From Ciceribacter sp. T2.26MG-112.2 (GTDB lineage: Bacteria; Pseudomonadota; Alphaproteobacteria; Rhizobiales; Rhizobiaceae), in assembly GCF_900492205.1 (NCBI RefSeq), contig NZ_UEYQ01000013.1:1-64000 (forward strand): a stretch of 64,000 bases of DNA. The letters run 5' to 3'. Positions within the stretch are counted from its first letter, which is position 1, and each line of letters begins with the position of its first letter. Shown here piece by piece: positions 8,317 through 17,335 of this stretch. The notes under the pieces are model-generated. The model was not told the DNA's origin. It did not search any database and saw only the letters and a program-made list of their open reading frames with translations. The position numbers and the translations under genes are program-made.

Positions 8317-9735
8317 TCAGTGCACCGAAAACCACCAGGTGGCGAGGCCGAGGAAGGCGAAAAAGCCGGTGATGTCGGTGACCGCGGTGACAAAAACCGC
8401 CGACGACACGGCCGGATCGGCGCCGACCTTGTCGAGCAGCAAAGGGATCAGGATTCCTCCGACGGCGGCGGCGAACATGTTGATCAGCATGGCCGTGGCG
8501 ATGATTCCGCCGATATTGACGTCCTGGAACCAGAACCCGGCGATCACCCCGATCAGCATGCCGAAGACCACGCCGTTGAGCAGTCCGACGCCGGCTTCGC
8601 GGCGCACCACCCGCCAGGCATTGTGAATGTCGAGATCGCGGGTGGCGAGCGCCCGCACCGTCACCGTCATGGTCTGCGAGCCGGCATTGCCGCCCATGCC
8701 GGCAACGATCGGCATCAGGATGGCGAGCGCCACGATCTCCTCGATCGTCGCCTCGAACAGCGAGATGACCGAGGCCGCGAGGAAGGCGGTGAGCAGATTG
8801 ACCAGCAGCCAGGGAATGCGCGAGCGCGATGCCTCCCGCACGCTGTCGGAGAGTTCTTCGTCACCGACGCCGCCGAGGCGCATCAGGTCTTCCTCGGCCT
8901 CTTCCTGGATCACGTCGACGACGTCGTCGATGGTCAGCACGCCGACGAGGCGTCCGTTCTCGTCGACGACGGCGGCGGAGAGAAGGTCGTATTGCTCGAA
9001 GACCTGGGCCGCCTCTTCCTGGTCCATCTCGGCCGGGATCGGATGGCTGGTTTCGCGCATGATCGTCTCGATCTTCTCCAGGCGCTTGGTGCGCAGGATG
9101 CGGTCGAGGTCGACGGTGCCGAGCAGCTTGAAGGTCGGGTCGATGACGAAGATCTGGGAAAAGCTTTCCGGCAGATCGGCTTCGTCACGCATGTAGTCAA
9201 TGGTCTGGCCGACCGTCCAGAACGGCGGCACGGCGACGAACTCCGTCTGCATGCGGCGACCGGCCGAGCTTTCCGGATAGTCGAGCGCGCGGCGCAGCCG
9301 GACGCGCTCGGTGAACGGCAGCTGCGCCAGGATCTCTTCCCGGTCCTCATGATCGAGGTCTTCGAGAATGTAGACGGCGTCGTCCGAATCGAGCTCGCCG
9401 ATTGCCGCTGCGATCTGGGCATTCGGCAGGTGCTCGACGATCTGCAGGCGGATCGCCTCGTCCACCTCGGTCAGCGCCGTCATGTCGAAGTCGTCGCCGA
9501 GCAGCCGGACAAGCGCGATGCGCTGGTCCGGCTGGAGCGCCTCGATCAGGTCGCCCAGTTCCGATTCGTGCAGGCGGGCGACGTGCTGGCGCAGGAAAAG
9601 CAGGTCGCGATCGGCGATCGCCGCGCCGACCAGGGCGCGGAAATCGGTGCGGATCGAGCCGTCCTCGGCGTAGATATCCTCCGGGCTGTCGTCGGCAGGG
9701 CTGCGAACGCGGATGTCTTCACCGGTCTCGGTCAT
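8317..9735 (-). CDS. mgtE: Magnesium transporter MgtE
   Basis: A 472-residue Mg2+ channel. Domains in order: N-terminal acidic superhelical domain (about residues 20-150), tandem CBS domains (about 155-275; motifs LLGTVDLDRIL and GRLVGVLTIDDVVDV) that close the pore when Mg2+ is bound, a connecting helix, and five membrane helices (about 305-470). The pore segment PIVAGMGGNAGSQT is present with its usual PxxxxxxGNxGxQ signature. Length is slightly longer than the Thermus protein because of the N-terminal tail. Constitutive Mg2+ uptake is expected. No M-box riboswitch is visible upstream. Confidence 0.95.
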   Translation of the reverse strand: MTETGEDIRVRSPADDSPEDIYAEDGSIRTDFRALVGAAIADRDLLFLRQHVARLHESELGDLIEALQPDQRIALVRLLGDDFDMTALTEVDEAIRLQIVEHLPNAQIAAAIGELDSDDAVYILEDLDHEDREEILAQLPFTERVRLRRALDYPESSAGRRMQTEFVAVPPFWTVGQTIDYMRDEADLPESFSQIFVIDPTFKLLGTVDLDRILRTKRLEKIETIMRETSHPIPAEMDQEEAAQVFEQYDLLSAAVVDENGRLVGVLTIDDVVDVIQEEAEEDLMRLGGVGDEELSDSVREASRSRIPWLLVNLLTAFLAASVISLFEATIEEIVALAILMPIVAGMGGNAGSQTMTVTVRALATRDLDIHNAWRVVRREAGVGLLNGVVFGMLIGVIAGFWFQDVNIGGIIATAMLINMFAAAVGGILIPLLLDKVGADPAVSSAVFVTAVTDITGFFAFLGLATWWFSVH

Positions 9736-9943
9736 GCTCGCGCCCTCGCCAAATCAAATCACAGCCGGCTTTCCTGCCGCCAAGGAGAATGGCGTCGGAA
9801 AGCGCATTGTCAACAACCGCCTAGCATAGCGCACGGGGATATATGCAATTGCGAAGGCTTCCTGCTAACCTATTGGCGAAGCGGGGTCCAGCCTCGATTG
9901 CACAGCCGCTTCGCCAGCCCGACCCGCAGCCGAAGAGGTGCCC

Positions 9944-10438
9944 TTGAGCGTCCGTCCGATCCTTCGATATCCCGATCCCGCCCTCAAGCGCGCCTGCCTC
10001 CCCGTCACGGCATTCGACACCAATCTGTCTGCTCTTGCCGACGATCTTCACGACACGCTGCGGGCGGCGCCCGGCGTCGGAATCACCGCCGCGCATATCG
10101 GCGTGGCGCTGCGGCTCGTCGTGCTGGACCTGCCGGAGCTCGGCGGCCGGCGCGACTATGCCAATCCGGAAATCTTATGGTCCTCCAGCGAAACAATGGA
10201 GCACACCGAAGGCAGTGTCTCGATGCCGGGTGCCACGGAAACGGTTACCCGGCCGCGCACCATCGACATTCGCTACCGGGATCTCGCCGGAGCCGTGCAT
10301 GAAACGCGGCTCGAGGGATTTCCCGCCATCTGCATGCAGCACGAGATCGACCAGCTCGACGGCATGTTCTGGCTGCAGCGGCTCTCGAAGCTGAGACGTG
10401 ACCGGCTGATCCGCAAATGGGAAAAGAGCCTCCGCTGA
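9944..10438 (+). CDS. Peptide-deformylase-like protein lacking metal ligands
   Basis: A 164-residue protein that follows the peptide deformylase fold from end to end. Motif 1 is GVGITAAHIG (residues 44-53), where active enzymes have GVGLAAPQ. Motif 2 is EGSVSMPG: residue 91 is Ser where the metal-ligand Cys should be. Motif 3 is QHEIDQLDG: H133 and E134 remain but Q137 replaces the second metal-ligand His. Two of three metal ligands are gone, so it is unlikely to deformylate nascent proteins. The TTG at 9944, with AGAGGTG before it, gives the normal VRPILRYPDP start. It stands alone and is not beside fmt as active def usually is. Its real role is unknown. Confidence 0.8.
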   Translation: MSVRPILRYPDPALKRACLPVTAFDTNLSALADDLHDTLRAAPGVGITAAHIGVALRLVVLDLPELGGRRDYANPEILWSSSETMEHTEGSVSMPGATETVTRPRTIDIRYRDLAGAVHETRLEGFPAICMQHEIDQLDGMFWLQRLSKLRRDRLIRKWEKSLR

Positions 10439-10517
10439 GTCGAACGCCTCGTCGTCGAACCAAAGACGGGTGTCGTGCGTTGTGTCGGACCACACCTGAG
10501 CCAAGGAGCGCGACGAC

Positions 10518-11018
10518 ATGACGATCGGCGATGAAAAGAAGGACTTCAGCCGCGAAGAGGACTATCGCGATTTCGAGCAGCGCGACATCGAGAACGGCTG
10601 GCCCTATGATGACGGCGCGGGTGCGGCTTCCCGTCCGGTCGGCAACAGCGCCTATGGCGAGCCGGAAGCCAATTTCGACCGCGAGCGCAATGGCGGCTAT
10701 CGCCTCACCCATGCGGAGTCAGACGGTGGCCAGGTGCCGCTTTCCTCCCCGGTGCTGCCGGAAACCGACCACCGCGAGAACAGCGACCAGTTGGAAGCCG
10801 ATATCGCCGATGCGCTCCAGGACATGCCGGAAACCATGCTCGCCGCCCTCGACATCCATGCGGACGGGCACATCGTCACGCTTCGCGGCGCAGTCGACAC
10901 GGCTGAAGAGCGTCGCACGATCGAACTTCGGGTCCTCGGGACAAAGGGTGTCTCGGAAGTGCGCAACTTCATCACCACCATGGGTGTCGACACCCATATT
11001 CCGCGCGACGCGGACTGA
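10518..11018 (+). CDS. BON domain protein
   Basis: A 166-residue soluble protein without signal peptide. Residues 1-85 are charged, Gly- and Asp-rich and probably disordered. Residues 90-160 form one BON domain: LEADIADAL at the start, the central HADGHIVTLRGAVDTAEERR strand-turn with its conserved Gly, and the final VSEVRNFIT. BON domains bind phospholipid or lipid-linked ligands. Cytosolic BON proteins in rhizobia are of unknown function, sometimes associated with osmotic or envelope stress. AAGGAG stands 11 bases before the ATG. A clear terminator follows. Confidence 0.85.
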   Translation: MTIGDEKKDFSREEDYRDFEQRDIENGWPYDDGAGAASRPVGNSAYGEPEANFDRERNGGYRLTHAESDGGQVPLSSPVLPETDHRENSDQLEADIADALQDMPETMLAALDIHADGHIVTLRGAVDTAEERRTIELRVLGTKGVSEVRNFITTMGVDTHIPRDAD

Positions 11019-11050
11019 TAGTGGCCCGAAGGCAAATCCCGGAAACGACG

Positions 11051-11079
11051 AAGCCGGCCACCTTTCGGTAGGCCGGCTT
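11051..11079 (+). terminator. Terminator after the BON gene
   Basis: AAGCCGGCC (11051-11059) pairs with GGCCGGCTT (11071-11079), followed by a weak T-rich stretch. Because tRNA-Leu converges from the right, the hairpin may stop both transcripts. Confidence 0.75.
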
Positions 11080-11081
11080 TC

Positions 11082-11104
11082 GTATTCTTCCTCTGAAGGA
11101 AGAA
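11082..11104 (-). terminator. Second hairpin abutting the tRNA 3' end
   Basis: An inverted repeat of ATTCTTCC and GGAAGAAT with a six-base loop directly follows the encoded CCA of tRNA-Leu. It may mark the 3' trailer for tRNA processing, or add to termination. Confidence 0.45.
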
Positions 11105-11189
11105 TGGTGCGGTCGAGAAGACTCGAACTTCCACGTCTTGCGACACAGCGACCTCAACGCTGCGCGTCTACCAATTCCGCCACGACCGC
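11105..11189 (-). tRNA. tRNA-Leu (anticodon GAG)
   Basis: Reverse-strand cloverleaf of 85 bases. The acceptor stem GCGGTCG pairs with CGACCGC and CCA is encoded. The anticodon stem CAGCG/CGCTG encloses the loop TTGAGGT, giving anticodon GAG, which reads CUC and CUU leucine codons. The TTCGAGTC T-loop and the long variable arm of a class II tRNA are present. Confidence 0.95.
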
Positions 11190-11379
11190 ATCCTGGTAGC
11201 GCCGAATTGCTCCGGCGGGGCTGCATGTAGCAAAAGCATTCCGGGTGCACAAGGCCAAGATGACAGTTTTTTGAGAATTCCCGGACTGGCCCAGCCAACG
11301 CTTCGCCGGTCGTCCCCGCAGGGGCCTTGAAGTCGCGGGCCTTTCTTGCCAAGTAGAGGGAAAATGAAGGCTTTTTCCG

Positions 11380-12096
11380 ATGCAGCGGACCGATCTCGCA
11401 ATAGAAATGCTCCCCCTTCCCGGCTCCCCCCCGGTGCGCTGGCGCATCTCGGATGGTCTCGTTGCCTATGAGGATGCGATCGCGGAAATGGAGCGCCAGG
11501 TGGCGGCGATCGCCGACGGCACGGCGGATGAACTGGTCTGGCTGCTCGAGCACCCGCCACTCTACACCGCCGGCACCAGCGCCGACGCAGCCGACCTGAT
11601 CGAGCCGGAGCGATTCCCGGTCTTTGCCACAGGTCGTGGCGGCGAATACACCTATCACGGACCGGGCCAGCGGGTCGCCTATGTGATGCTCGACCTGAAA
11701 CGCCGCCGCCAGGACGTGCGCGCCTATGTGGCGGCACTGGAAGATGTGGTGATCCGCACGCTGGAGAAGATGAACGTCAAGGGCGAGCGGCGCGAGGATC
11801 GCGTCGGGGTCTGGGTGCGCCGTCCGGAAAAGCCGGCGCTTGCCGATGGCTCGATGGCGGAGGACAAGATTGCAGCCCTCGGCATTCGCCTTCGCCGCTG
11901 GGTGAGCTTCCACGGCCTGTCGATCAACGTCGATCCCGACCTGTCGCATTTCTCCGGCATCGTGCCATGCGGCATCAGCGCCTATGGCGTGACCAGCCTC
12001 GTCGACCTCGGGCAACTGGTGATGATGGCCGATGTCGACATCCGCCTGCGCGAGGCCTTCGAGGAAGTGTTCGGCCCGACGGTGCGCGCGGACTGA
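11380..12096 (+). CDS. lipB: Octanoyl-[ACP]:protein octanoyltransferase LipB
   Basis: A 238-residue enzyme that moves octanoate from acyl carrier protein to lipoyl domains (pyruvate and 2-oxoglutarate dehydrogenases, GcvH), the first step of lipoate synthesis before LipA. Family marks are visible: [12 protein letters not shown] for the substrate pocket, EDKIAALG with the catalytic Lys, and SGIVPCGI with the acyl-accepting Cys. The start at 11380 has AAGG nine bases upstream; an internal ATG at 11407 would also leave the domain intact. It is flanked by a tRNA on one side and a transporter on the other, with no lipA nearby. Confidence 0.95.
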   Translation: MQRTDLAIEMLPLPGSPPVRWRISDGLVAYEDAIAEMERQVAAIADGTADELVWLLEHPPLYTAGTSADAADLIEPERFPVFATGRGGEYTYHGPGQRVAYVMLDLKRRRQDVRAYVAALEDVVIRTLEKMNVKGERREDRVGVWVRRPEKPALADGSMAEDKIAALGIRLRRWVSFHGLSINVDPDLSHFSGIVPCGISAYGVTSLVDLGQLVMMADVDIRLREAFEEVFGPTVRAD

Positions 12097-12222
12097 ACCG
12101 GTCTAACGCAGCGGCCAGTTCGAATCGCTCCGGCGAGGGTGCGCGTACCGGCCTCTATCCGATCGGGCTTGAACGACTCTCGCACGCATGCTTGGTGGGT
12201 GTCTCAATGAGGCCCGCCGCCG

Positions 12223-13149
12223 ATGTCCGATAACCACCTCTCAGGCACTGATACGACGCTGAAGGGCATTGCTCTGATGGCGGGATGCATGCTGGTCCTG
12301 CCGTTCATGGACGCGATCGCCAAGTACATGGCGAATGTCGAGGGCATGTCGCCCGGCCAGGTGAATTTCTATCGCTTCTTCTTCCAGGTCGCCTGTATCC
12401 TGCCATTCCTCTTCGCGATCCAGGGACGCAGCGCGCTGTCGGCCAAGCGGCCGGGGCTGAACCTTTTACGCGGCGTGCTGCACGGGGCGGCTAGCCTGAT
12501 GTTCTTCACCGCCGTCAAGTACATGCCGCTGGCCGACGTCTTCGCCATCTATTTCGTCGAGCCCTTCATCCTGACGGCACTTTCGGCGGTCTTCCTCGGC
12601 GAAAAGGTCGGCTGGCGGCGCTGGCTGGCGATCGTCGTCGGTTTCGGCGGGGCGATGATCGTCATCCAGCCCAGCTATGAAGTATTCGGCCTGACCTCGC
12701 TGCTGCCGATCGCCTGCGCGTTCCTCTATGCCCTCTACATGTTTCTCAACCGGGCGATCGGCGAAGCCGACACGCCCGTCACCATGCAGACCATGGCCGG
12801 GATCGGAGGCACGTTGTTCATGGGTGCGGTGCTCGTCGGCGGCGATGCGGCGGGACAGGCGGATTTCGCCATCTCGCTTCCCACCTCCTGGCTCGGCCTC
12901 GCGCTGCTGGTGATTCTCGGCTCGATCTCCGGCTACGCCCACCTCATCGTGGTGCGCGCCTTCCGCATGGCGCCGCTGTCGGTTCTGGCACCGTTCCAGT
13001 ATTTCGAGATCATCGCAGCGACCATTTTAGGGTATGCCCTGTTCAATGACTTCCCGACTGTATCGAAATGGGTCGGCATCCTGATTATCGTCGGTTCAGG
13101 CCTGTTCATCCTATGGCGCGAACAGCGCCGCGTCGCCGAAAGGCGCTGA
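12223..13149 (+). CDS. EamA/DMT superfamily transporter
   Basis: A 308-residue protein of ten predicted membrane helices made of two EamA repeats (about residues 12-145 and 158-297). The first repeat ends in the typical EPFILTALSAVFLGEKVGWRRW stretch, and the second contains the equivalent LAPFQYFEIIAATILGYALFND. The family exports amino acids, nucleotides or other metabolites across the inner membrane; the substrate cannot be deduced. It stands alone between lipB and an unrelated unknown gene. Confidence 0.88.
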   Translation: MSDNHLSGTDTTLKGIALMAGCMLVLPFMDAIAKYMANVEGMSPGQVNFYRFFFQVACILPFLFAIQGRSALSAKRPGLNLLRGVLHGAASLMFFTAVKYMPLADVFAIYFVEPFILTALSAVFLGEKVGWRRWLAIVVGFGGAMIVIQPSYEVFGLTSLLPIACAFLYALYMFLNRAIGEADTPVTMQTMAGIGGTLFMGAVLVGGDAAGQADFAISLPTSWLGLALLVILGSISGYAHLIVVRAFRMAPLSVLAPFQYFEIIAATILGYALFNDFPTVSKWVGILIIVGSGLFILWREQRRVAERR

Positions 13150-13254
13150 TTTTAGCTTTCCCGTCAAACGCCCGCTAACCCCCTTCCTTGGCGGAAACGC
13201 AAGGTTTGTCGGGCAATGTTCCGCCCAGTTTCATGATGAAACAGGGATAGAAAG

Positions 13255-13968
13255 ATGAGCGAGTTTCGGCTCTCTTTTCCGGCATGTGTCGTCGCCGGGA
13301 AGAACAGGATGTCCGCCGAGGACATTCTGCTATTGCGCAGATACACCTTCCCGGAGGGCGTCAGGACGCCCGACGACGTGGTGACGTTGATGGCGCTCAA
13401 CACCTGCTGTCCCGAGAAATGCCCGGAATGGACCGACTATTTCGTCGAGCAGTTGGCCGGCTTCATCGTCGAGCGCTGCCATCCCATTGGTTCGCTCGAC
13501 GAGATCAATGTCGACTGGATCGAGAGCGTGCTGTTCAAGGACGGCGTGATCGAAGGCGAACTCGAACTTGCCGCCGTTCTCCATATCATGGACCTGGCCC
13601 GCCACGTGCCGCCGTCGCTGAAGATGTTGATGCTCGACCAACTCAGGATCGCGCTTGCCGAGGGGCGCGGCGCCTATGCCGGGAAGCGCGCATTTCGCAC
13701 CGGGATCGGCGCGGACGACATTGCCTATGTGCAGCGTATCCTGCGCGGCCGGCTGGGCCAGGGCGCGCCTCTCCTGTCTCCGGCCAAGCTGGCGATCCTC
13801 GAGGTGATCGACCGCGAGAGTTCTTCCGGCGCGCGCCATGGCGACTGGCAACACTTCATCGAATCCGTGTTTCCGCACCGCAACCGGGCGCGAGCGGGAA
13901 CGGAGCCGGTGCGGCGATGGCTGCAGGTGCCCGACTCGTTCTTCCTCGACGAGGAGATGGTGGCGTGA
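13255..13968 (+). CDS. Uncharacterised soluble protein, possibly rhizobial-specific
   Basis: A 237-residue protein I do not recognise. It has no signal peptide or membrane helix. Near the N terminus is a short cysteine cluster, NTCCPEKCPEWTDYF (about residues 49-63), followed by acidic helical sequence; the C-terminal third is basic and contains an HNHR-like segment near the end. C-C-x3-C could hold a metal or a disulfide, but no fourth ligand is clearly placed. It is 39 bases upstream of the START/M50 protease fusion gene and shares its direction, so the two probably form one transcript and may act together. Confidence 0.7.
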   Translation: MSEFRLSFPACVVAGKNRMSAEDILLLRRYTFPEGVRTPDDVVTLMALNTCCPEKCPEWTDYFVEQLAGFIVERCHPIGSLDEINVDWIESVLFKDGVIEGELELAAVLHIMDLARHVPPSLKMLMLDQLRIALAEGRGAYAGKRAFRTGIGADDIAYVQRILRGRLGQGAPLLSPAKLAILEVIDRESSSGARHGDWQHFIESVFPHRNRARAGTEPVRRWLQVPDSFFLDEEMVA

Positions 13969-14007
13969 CTCGGGCAACCACCCTGCCCCGATGAAGGGAA
14001 TGACGCG

Positions 14008-15291
14008 ATGACGAGCTTCCACTCCGCCTTCGTCCTCATCGGCTTCAATCTCGGCCTGATCTGGCTGATCATGGCTGCACCCCTCGGGACGAGGACGATT
14101 TCCGTGCGGCGCCAGACCGACAGGCGGCCTGAGGAGCTGTGGGACATGACGCGGCCGGCCGGCGGGCTGGCCGACTGGCATCCCGCGGTCTCCTCGGTCC
14201 GGCCGATCGACGGCAGACCGGACCGGCTGGAACTCTGCTATCGCGATCCAGACCGGAGCGGACGGCCGATCGTCCGCATGCTGGCGATCGACAGGACCGG
14301 GGTCACGGCGGATGGCGAGTTCTCCTGCGAACTTAGAATCGTCGCCGACAGCGCGCTCGATGCGGGCTTCTGGTCCGGCTATCGCGAGGTGCGGCGGATC
14401 GGACCGGCTGACCGGGGCGCGGTCATCGCGATCGAGCAGACCGACAGCTATCGCGGCCTCGGCTTTCTCTTCTATCGCTATCTCATGCTGCACCGGGAAA
14501 TGGCGGCGCTGGAGCGCCATCTCGGTGGCCGCAGGGCAGAAGCCCGCGGATGGCTGGAGCATCCTCTGAGCCAGGCGGCTCTTGCCACCCTCTCGACCCT
14601 GATGCTGTGGCCGTTCTTCGGTCTCAACGCCAACGGATTGATGATCTCGGTCTTCCTGACGCTGGTGATCATCTGTCACGAACTCGGCCATATGGTGGCA
14701 TTCCGCGCCTTCGGCCACCGCAACACGCGGATGATCTTCGTGCCGCTGCTCGGCGGCATCGCGATGGGCGGACGGCCCTATGCCAGCCGGTTCGAGGTGG
14801 CCACCTGCGCGCTGATGGGCGCCGGTGTGTCGGCCTTTGCGGTACCGATCCTGATTGCCGCCCACCGGGCGGCCGCCGACGGGCTGCTGACGCCCCAGGT
14901 CGCCGGCCCGCTCCTGGTGTTTCTGCTGATCCTGTCCGCCTTCAACCTGCTCAACCTCCTGCCGATGCACCGATTCGATGGCGGACAGGTCTTGCGCCAG
15001 CTGTTTGCCGGGCAGGCGATGCGAGCAGTGGCCACATTCACCGTGACCTCGGCGATCGCCTGGACGGGATGGCGCATCGGCTTCTCGTCGACGACGGTGA
15101 TCGCAGGGCTTTCCGTCTTCACCCTGATGAGCCTGATCCCCACGCGCAGCGCAAAGCCGCGCCTGGAACTGGAGCCGATGACGCAGCAGCAGAGGGTACT
15201 GACCGGATTCGGGCTCTGCGCCGCCCTGACGATCCACGTGGGCGGCGTCATCCACGCTTGCGACCGGCTGTTTGCACCAGCGCCGCTCTGA
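14008..15291 (+). CDS. Fusion of a START/SRPBCC-like domain with an M50 (site-2 protease-like) metalloprotease
   Basis: A 427-residue membrane protein. After one N-terminal helix (residues 5-25) comes a soluble domain (about 30-170) that reads like an SRPBCC/START lipid-binding domain: an RPEELWDM start, a DWHPAV segment, and alternating strands to the final MAALERHL helix. Then follow about six membrane helices. HELGH at residues 224-228 supplies two zinc ligands and the catalytic Glu, and NLLPMHRFDGGQ supplies the third ligand, Asp 324, so the protease core is complete. Site-2 proteases cut membrane-spanning substrates such as anti-sigma factors. A lipid-binding domain at this position is unusual. 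The target is unknown. Confidence 0.75.
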   Translation: MTSFHSAFVLIGFNLGLIWLIMAAPLGTRTISVRRQTDRRPEELWDMTRPAGGLADWHPAVSSVRPIDGRPDRLELCYRDPDRSGRPIVRMLAIDRTGVTADGEFSCELRIVADSALDAGFWSGYREVRRIGPADRGAVIAIEQTDSYRGLGFLFYRYLMLHREMAALERHLGGRRAEARGWLEHPLSQAALATLSTLMLWPFFGLNANGLMISVFLTLVIICHELGHMVAFRAFGHRNTRMIFVPLLGGIAMGGRPYASRFEVATCALMGAGVSAFAVPILIAAHRAAADGLLTPQVAGPLLVFLLILSAFNLLNLLPMHRFDGGQVLRQLFAGQAMRAVATFTVTSAIAWTGWRIGFSSTTVIAGLSVFTLMSLIPTRSAKPRLELEPMTQQQRVLTGFGLCAALTIHVGGVIHACDRLFAPAPL

Positions 15292-15338
15292 CGACCGGCC
15301 CCTTGACTTGGATGCGCCGAACGGTTCCAAAGACAGCC

Positions 15339-15959
15339 ATGGATACCGTGAACCCTCCCCTTCCCGACGGCTATTCGGCCGTGCCCGCCGGCAAGATTGC
15401 CAATGTCGTCACCTGCCTGGAAATGCTGGAGAAACCGCCGGCCAAGCCGGCACGGCCGGCCGAACCGGGGCTGACCATCGAACGCTGGGACCGTCCCGAC
15501 CTTGGCGAATACCGGGCGCTGTTTCGCGCCATCGGCGAGGAATGGATGTGGTTCTCGCGACTGGTCATGCCCGACGAGGAGCTTCGCGCGATTCTTTCCC
15601 ATCCGGAGGTTCACGTCTATGCGCTGACCGACGGCGGGCGCCGCATCGGGCTGCTGGAACTCGATTTCCGCACCGAGGGCGAATGCGAGCTTGCCTTCTT
15701 CGGCCTCGTTACCGATGCGATCGGTCAGGGCGCCGGGCGAATACTGATGAACGCGGCGATCGACAAGGCCTGGGAGAAACCGATCAAGCGCTTCTGGGTC
15801 CACACCTGCCATTTCGATCATCCGGGGGCGCTGTCCTTCTACCAGCGCTCGGGCTTCCGGCCCTATGCCTTCATGGTCGAGGTGACCGACGATCCGCGGC
15901 TCACCGGACAGATGCGGCGCGATGCGGCCCGCCATGTTCCGCTGATCGAGCCACGCTGA
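15339..15959 (+). CDS. GNAT family N-acetyltransferase
   Basis: A 206-residue GNAT protein. The domain covers about residues 40-190: LELDF..EGECELAFFGLVTDAIGQGAGRILM is the acetyl-CoA-binding strand and loop (motif A, here IGQGAG), and HPGALSFYQRSGFRPY is motif B. The N terminus (residues 1-38) is Pro-rich and outside the fold. I took the ATG at 15339; another at 15312 is in frame but neither has a strong Shine-Dalgarno. It begins 47 bases after the protease fusion gene, so cotranscription is possible. The acceptor is unknown. Confidence 0.85.
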   Translation: MDTVNPPLPDGYSAVPAGKIANVVTCLEMLEKPPAKPARPAEPGLTIERWDRPDLGEYRALFRAIGEEWMWFSRLVMPDEELRAILSHPEVHVYALTDGGRRIGLLELDFRTEGECELAFFGLVTDAIGQGAGRILMNAAIDKAWEKPIKRFWVHTCHFDHPGALSFYQRSGFRPYAFMVEVTDDPRLTGQMRRDAARHVPLIEPR

Positions 15960-16079
15960 GGCACACCAGGATCCTGTCGTTCAGGCGGCATGACGGGTGT
16001 CCGAGCCCGGCCTCCCTTGAGGCCGCCTCCTCCGCCGTGCCGTGATCACTTCCTAAACAAAAAAACCGGAGACATCCCC

Positions 16080-17207
16080 ATGGATACGCGCGCCGCAGTC
16101 GCCACACAGGCTGGCAAACCGCTGGAAATCATGACCGTGCAGCTTGAAGGCCCGCGGGCCGGCGAGGTGCTGATCGAGGTCAAGGCGACCGGGATTTGCC
16201 ATACCGACGATTTTACGCTCTCGGGCGCCGATCCGGAAGGCCTGTTTCCCGCCATTCTCGGCCATGAGGGCGCCGGCATCGTCGTCGATGTCGGCCCCGG
16301 CGTCACCTCGGTGAAGAAGGGCGACCATGTTATCCCGCTCTACACGCCGGAATGCCGCGAATGCTATTCCTGCCTTTCCCGCAAAACGAACCTCTGCACC
16401 GCCATCCGCTCGACGCAAGGCCAGGGCCTGATGCCGGACGGCACCTCGCGGTTCTCGATCGGCAAGGACAAGATCCACCACTACATGGGCTGCTCGACCT
16501 TCTCCAACTTCACCGTGCTGCCGGAGATCGCGGTCGCCAAGGTCAACCCCGACGCCCCCTTCGACAAGATCTGCTATATCGGCTGTGGCGTCACCACCGG
16601 CATCGGCGCGGTGATCAACACCGCCAAGGTCGAGATCGGTTCGACCGCCATCGTCTTCGGCCTCGGCGGCATCGGGCTGAACGTGCTGCAGGGCCTGCGC
16701 CTGGCCGGTGCCGACATGATCATCGGCGTCGACATCAATCCGGACCGCAAGGAATGGGGCGAAAAGTTCGGCATGACGCATTTCGTCAATCCGAAGGAAG
16801 TCGGCGACGACATCGTGCCCTATTTGGTCAACATGACCAAGCGCAACGGCGACCTGATCGGCGGCGCCGACTATACCTTCGACTGCACCGGCAATACCAA
16901 GGTGATGCGCCAGGCGCTCGAAGCCTCGCACCGCGGCTGGGGCAAGTCGATCATCATCGGGGTTGCCGGCGCCGGCCAGGAAATCTCGACGCGTCCCTTC
17001 CAGCTGGTCACCGGCCGCAACTGGATGGGCACGGCATTCGGCGGCGCGCGCGGCCGTACCGACGTGCCGAAGATCGTCGACTGGTACATGCAGGGCAAGA
17101 TCCTGATCGACCCGATGATCACCCACACCATGCCGCTTACCGACATCAACAAGGGCTTTGACATGATGCACAAGGGTGAGAGCATCCGCGGCGTGGTGGT
17201 CTATTGA
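16080..17207 (+). CDS. frmA: S-(hydroxymethyl)glutathione dehydrogenase / class III alcohol dehydrogenase
   Basis: A 375-residue zinc alcohol dehydrogenase of class III. It oxidises S-hydroxymethylglutathione, formed from formaldehyde and glutathione, to S-formylglutathione with NAD+, and also reduces S-nitrosoglutathione. Catalytic zinc site: GICHTDDFTLSGADPEG (Cys near residue 40) and GHEGAGIV. Structural zinc site: CRECYSCLSRKTNLC (four Cys). The Rossmann motif GLGGIGLNV is near residue 200. GGAG stands before the ATG at 16080, and the DTRAAVATQ start is the family's. Its product is handled by FghA encoded 1.7 kb downstream in the same direction. Rhizobial genomes also use the name adhC for this gene. 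Confidence 0.95.
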   Translation: MDTRAAVATQAGKPLEIMTVQLEGPRAGEVLIEVKATGICHTDDFTLSGADPEGLFPAILGHEGAGIVVDVGPGVTSVKKGDHVIPLYTPECRECYSCLSRKTNLCTAIRSTQGQGLMPDGTSRFSIGKDKIHHYMGCSTFSNFTVLPEIAVAKVNPDAPFDKICYIGCGVTTGIGAVINTAKVEIGSTAIVFGLGGIGLNVLQGLRLAGADMIIGVDINPDRKEWGEKFGMTHFVNPKEVGDDIVPYLVNMTKRNGDLIGGADYTFDCTGNTKVMRQALEASHRGWGKSIIIGVAGAGQEISTRPFQLVTGRNWMGTAFGGARGRTDVPKIVDWYMQGKILIDPMITHTMPLTDINKGFDMMHKGESIRGVVVY

Positions 17208-17219
17208 TTCCATGCGCCC

Positions 17220-17246
17220 GGCCGTCCTGAAATAGTCAGGGCGGCC
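17220..17246 (+). terminator. Hairpin after the alcohol dehydrogenase gene
   Basis: GGCCGTCCTGA (17220-17230) pairs with TCAGGGCGGCC (17236-17246) with one G-T wobble. There is no T run, so it is a weak terminator or an mRNA-stabilising stem. It begins 13 bases after the stop. Confidence 0.5.
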
Positions 17247-17335
17247 ATTGGGCTCCTCCCCCTGCAGATGCCGCGAAACATGCTAGATTGCGGCAGCTCG
17301 GATCATCCACGCCGCGAGCCATTGGGGGGAACCAT

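Noticed and set aside
8266..10302. 678-codon plus-strand frame over mgtE
   Set aside because: Antisense of mgtE, then out of frame with the deformylase-like gene.
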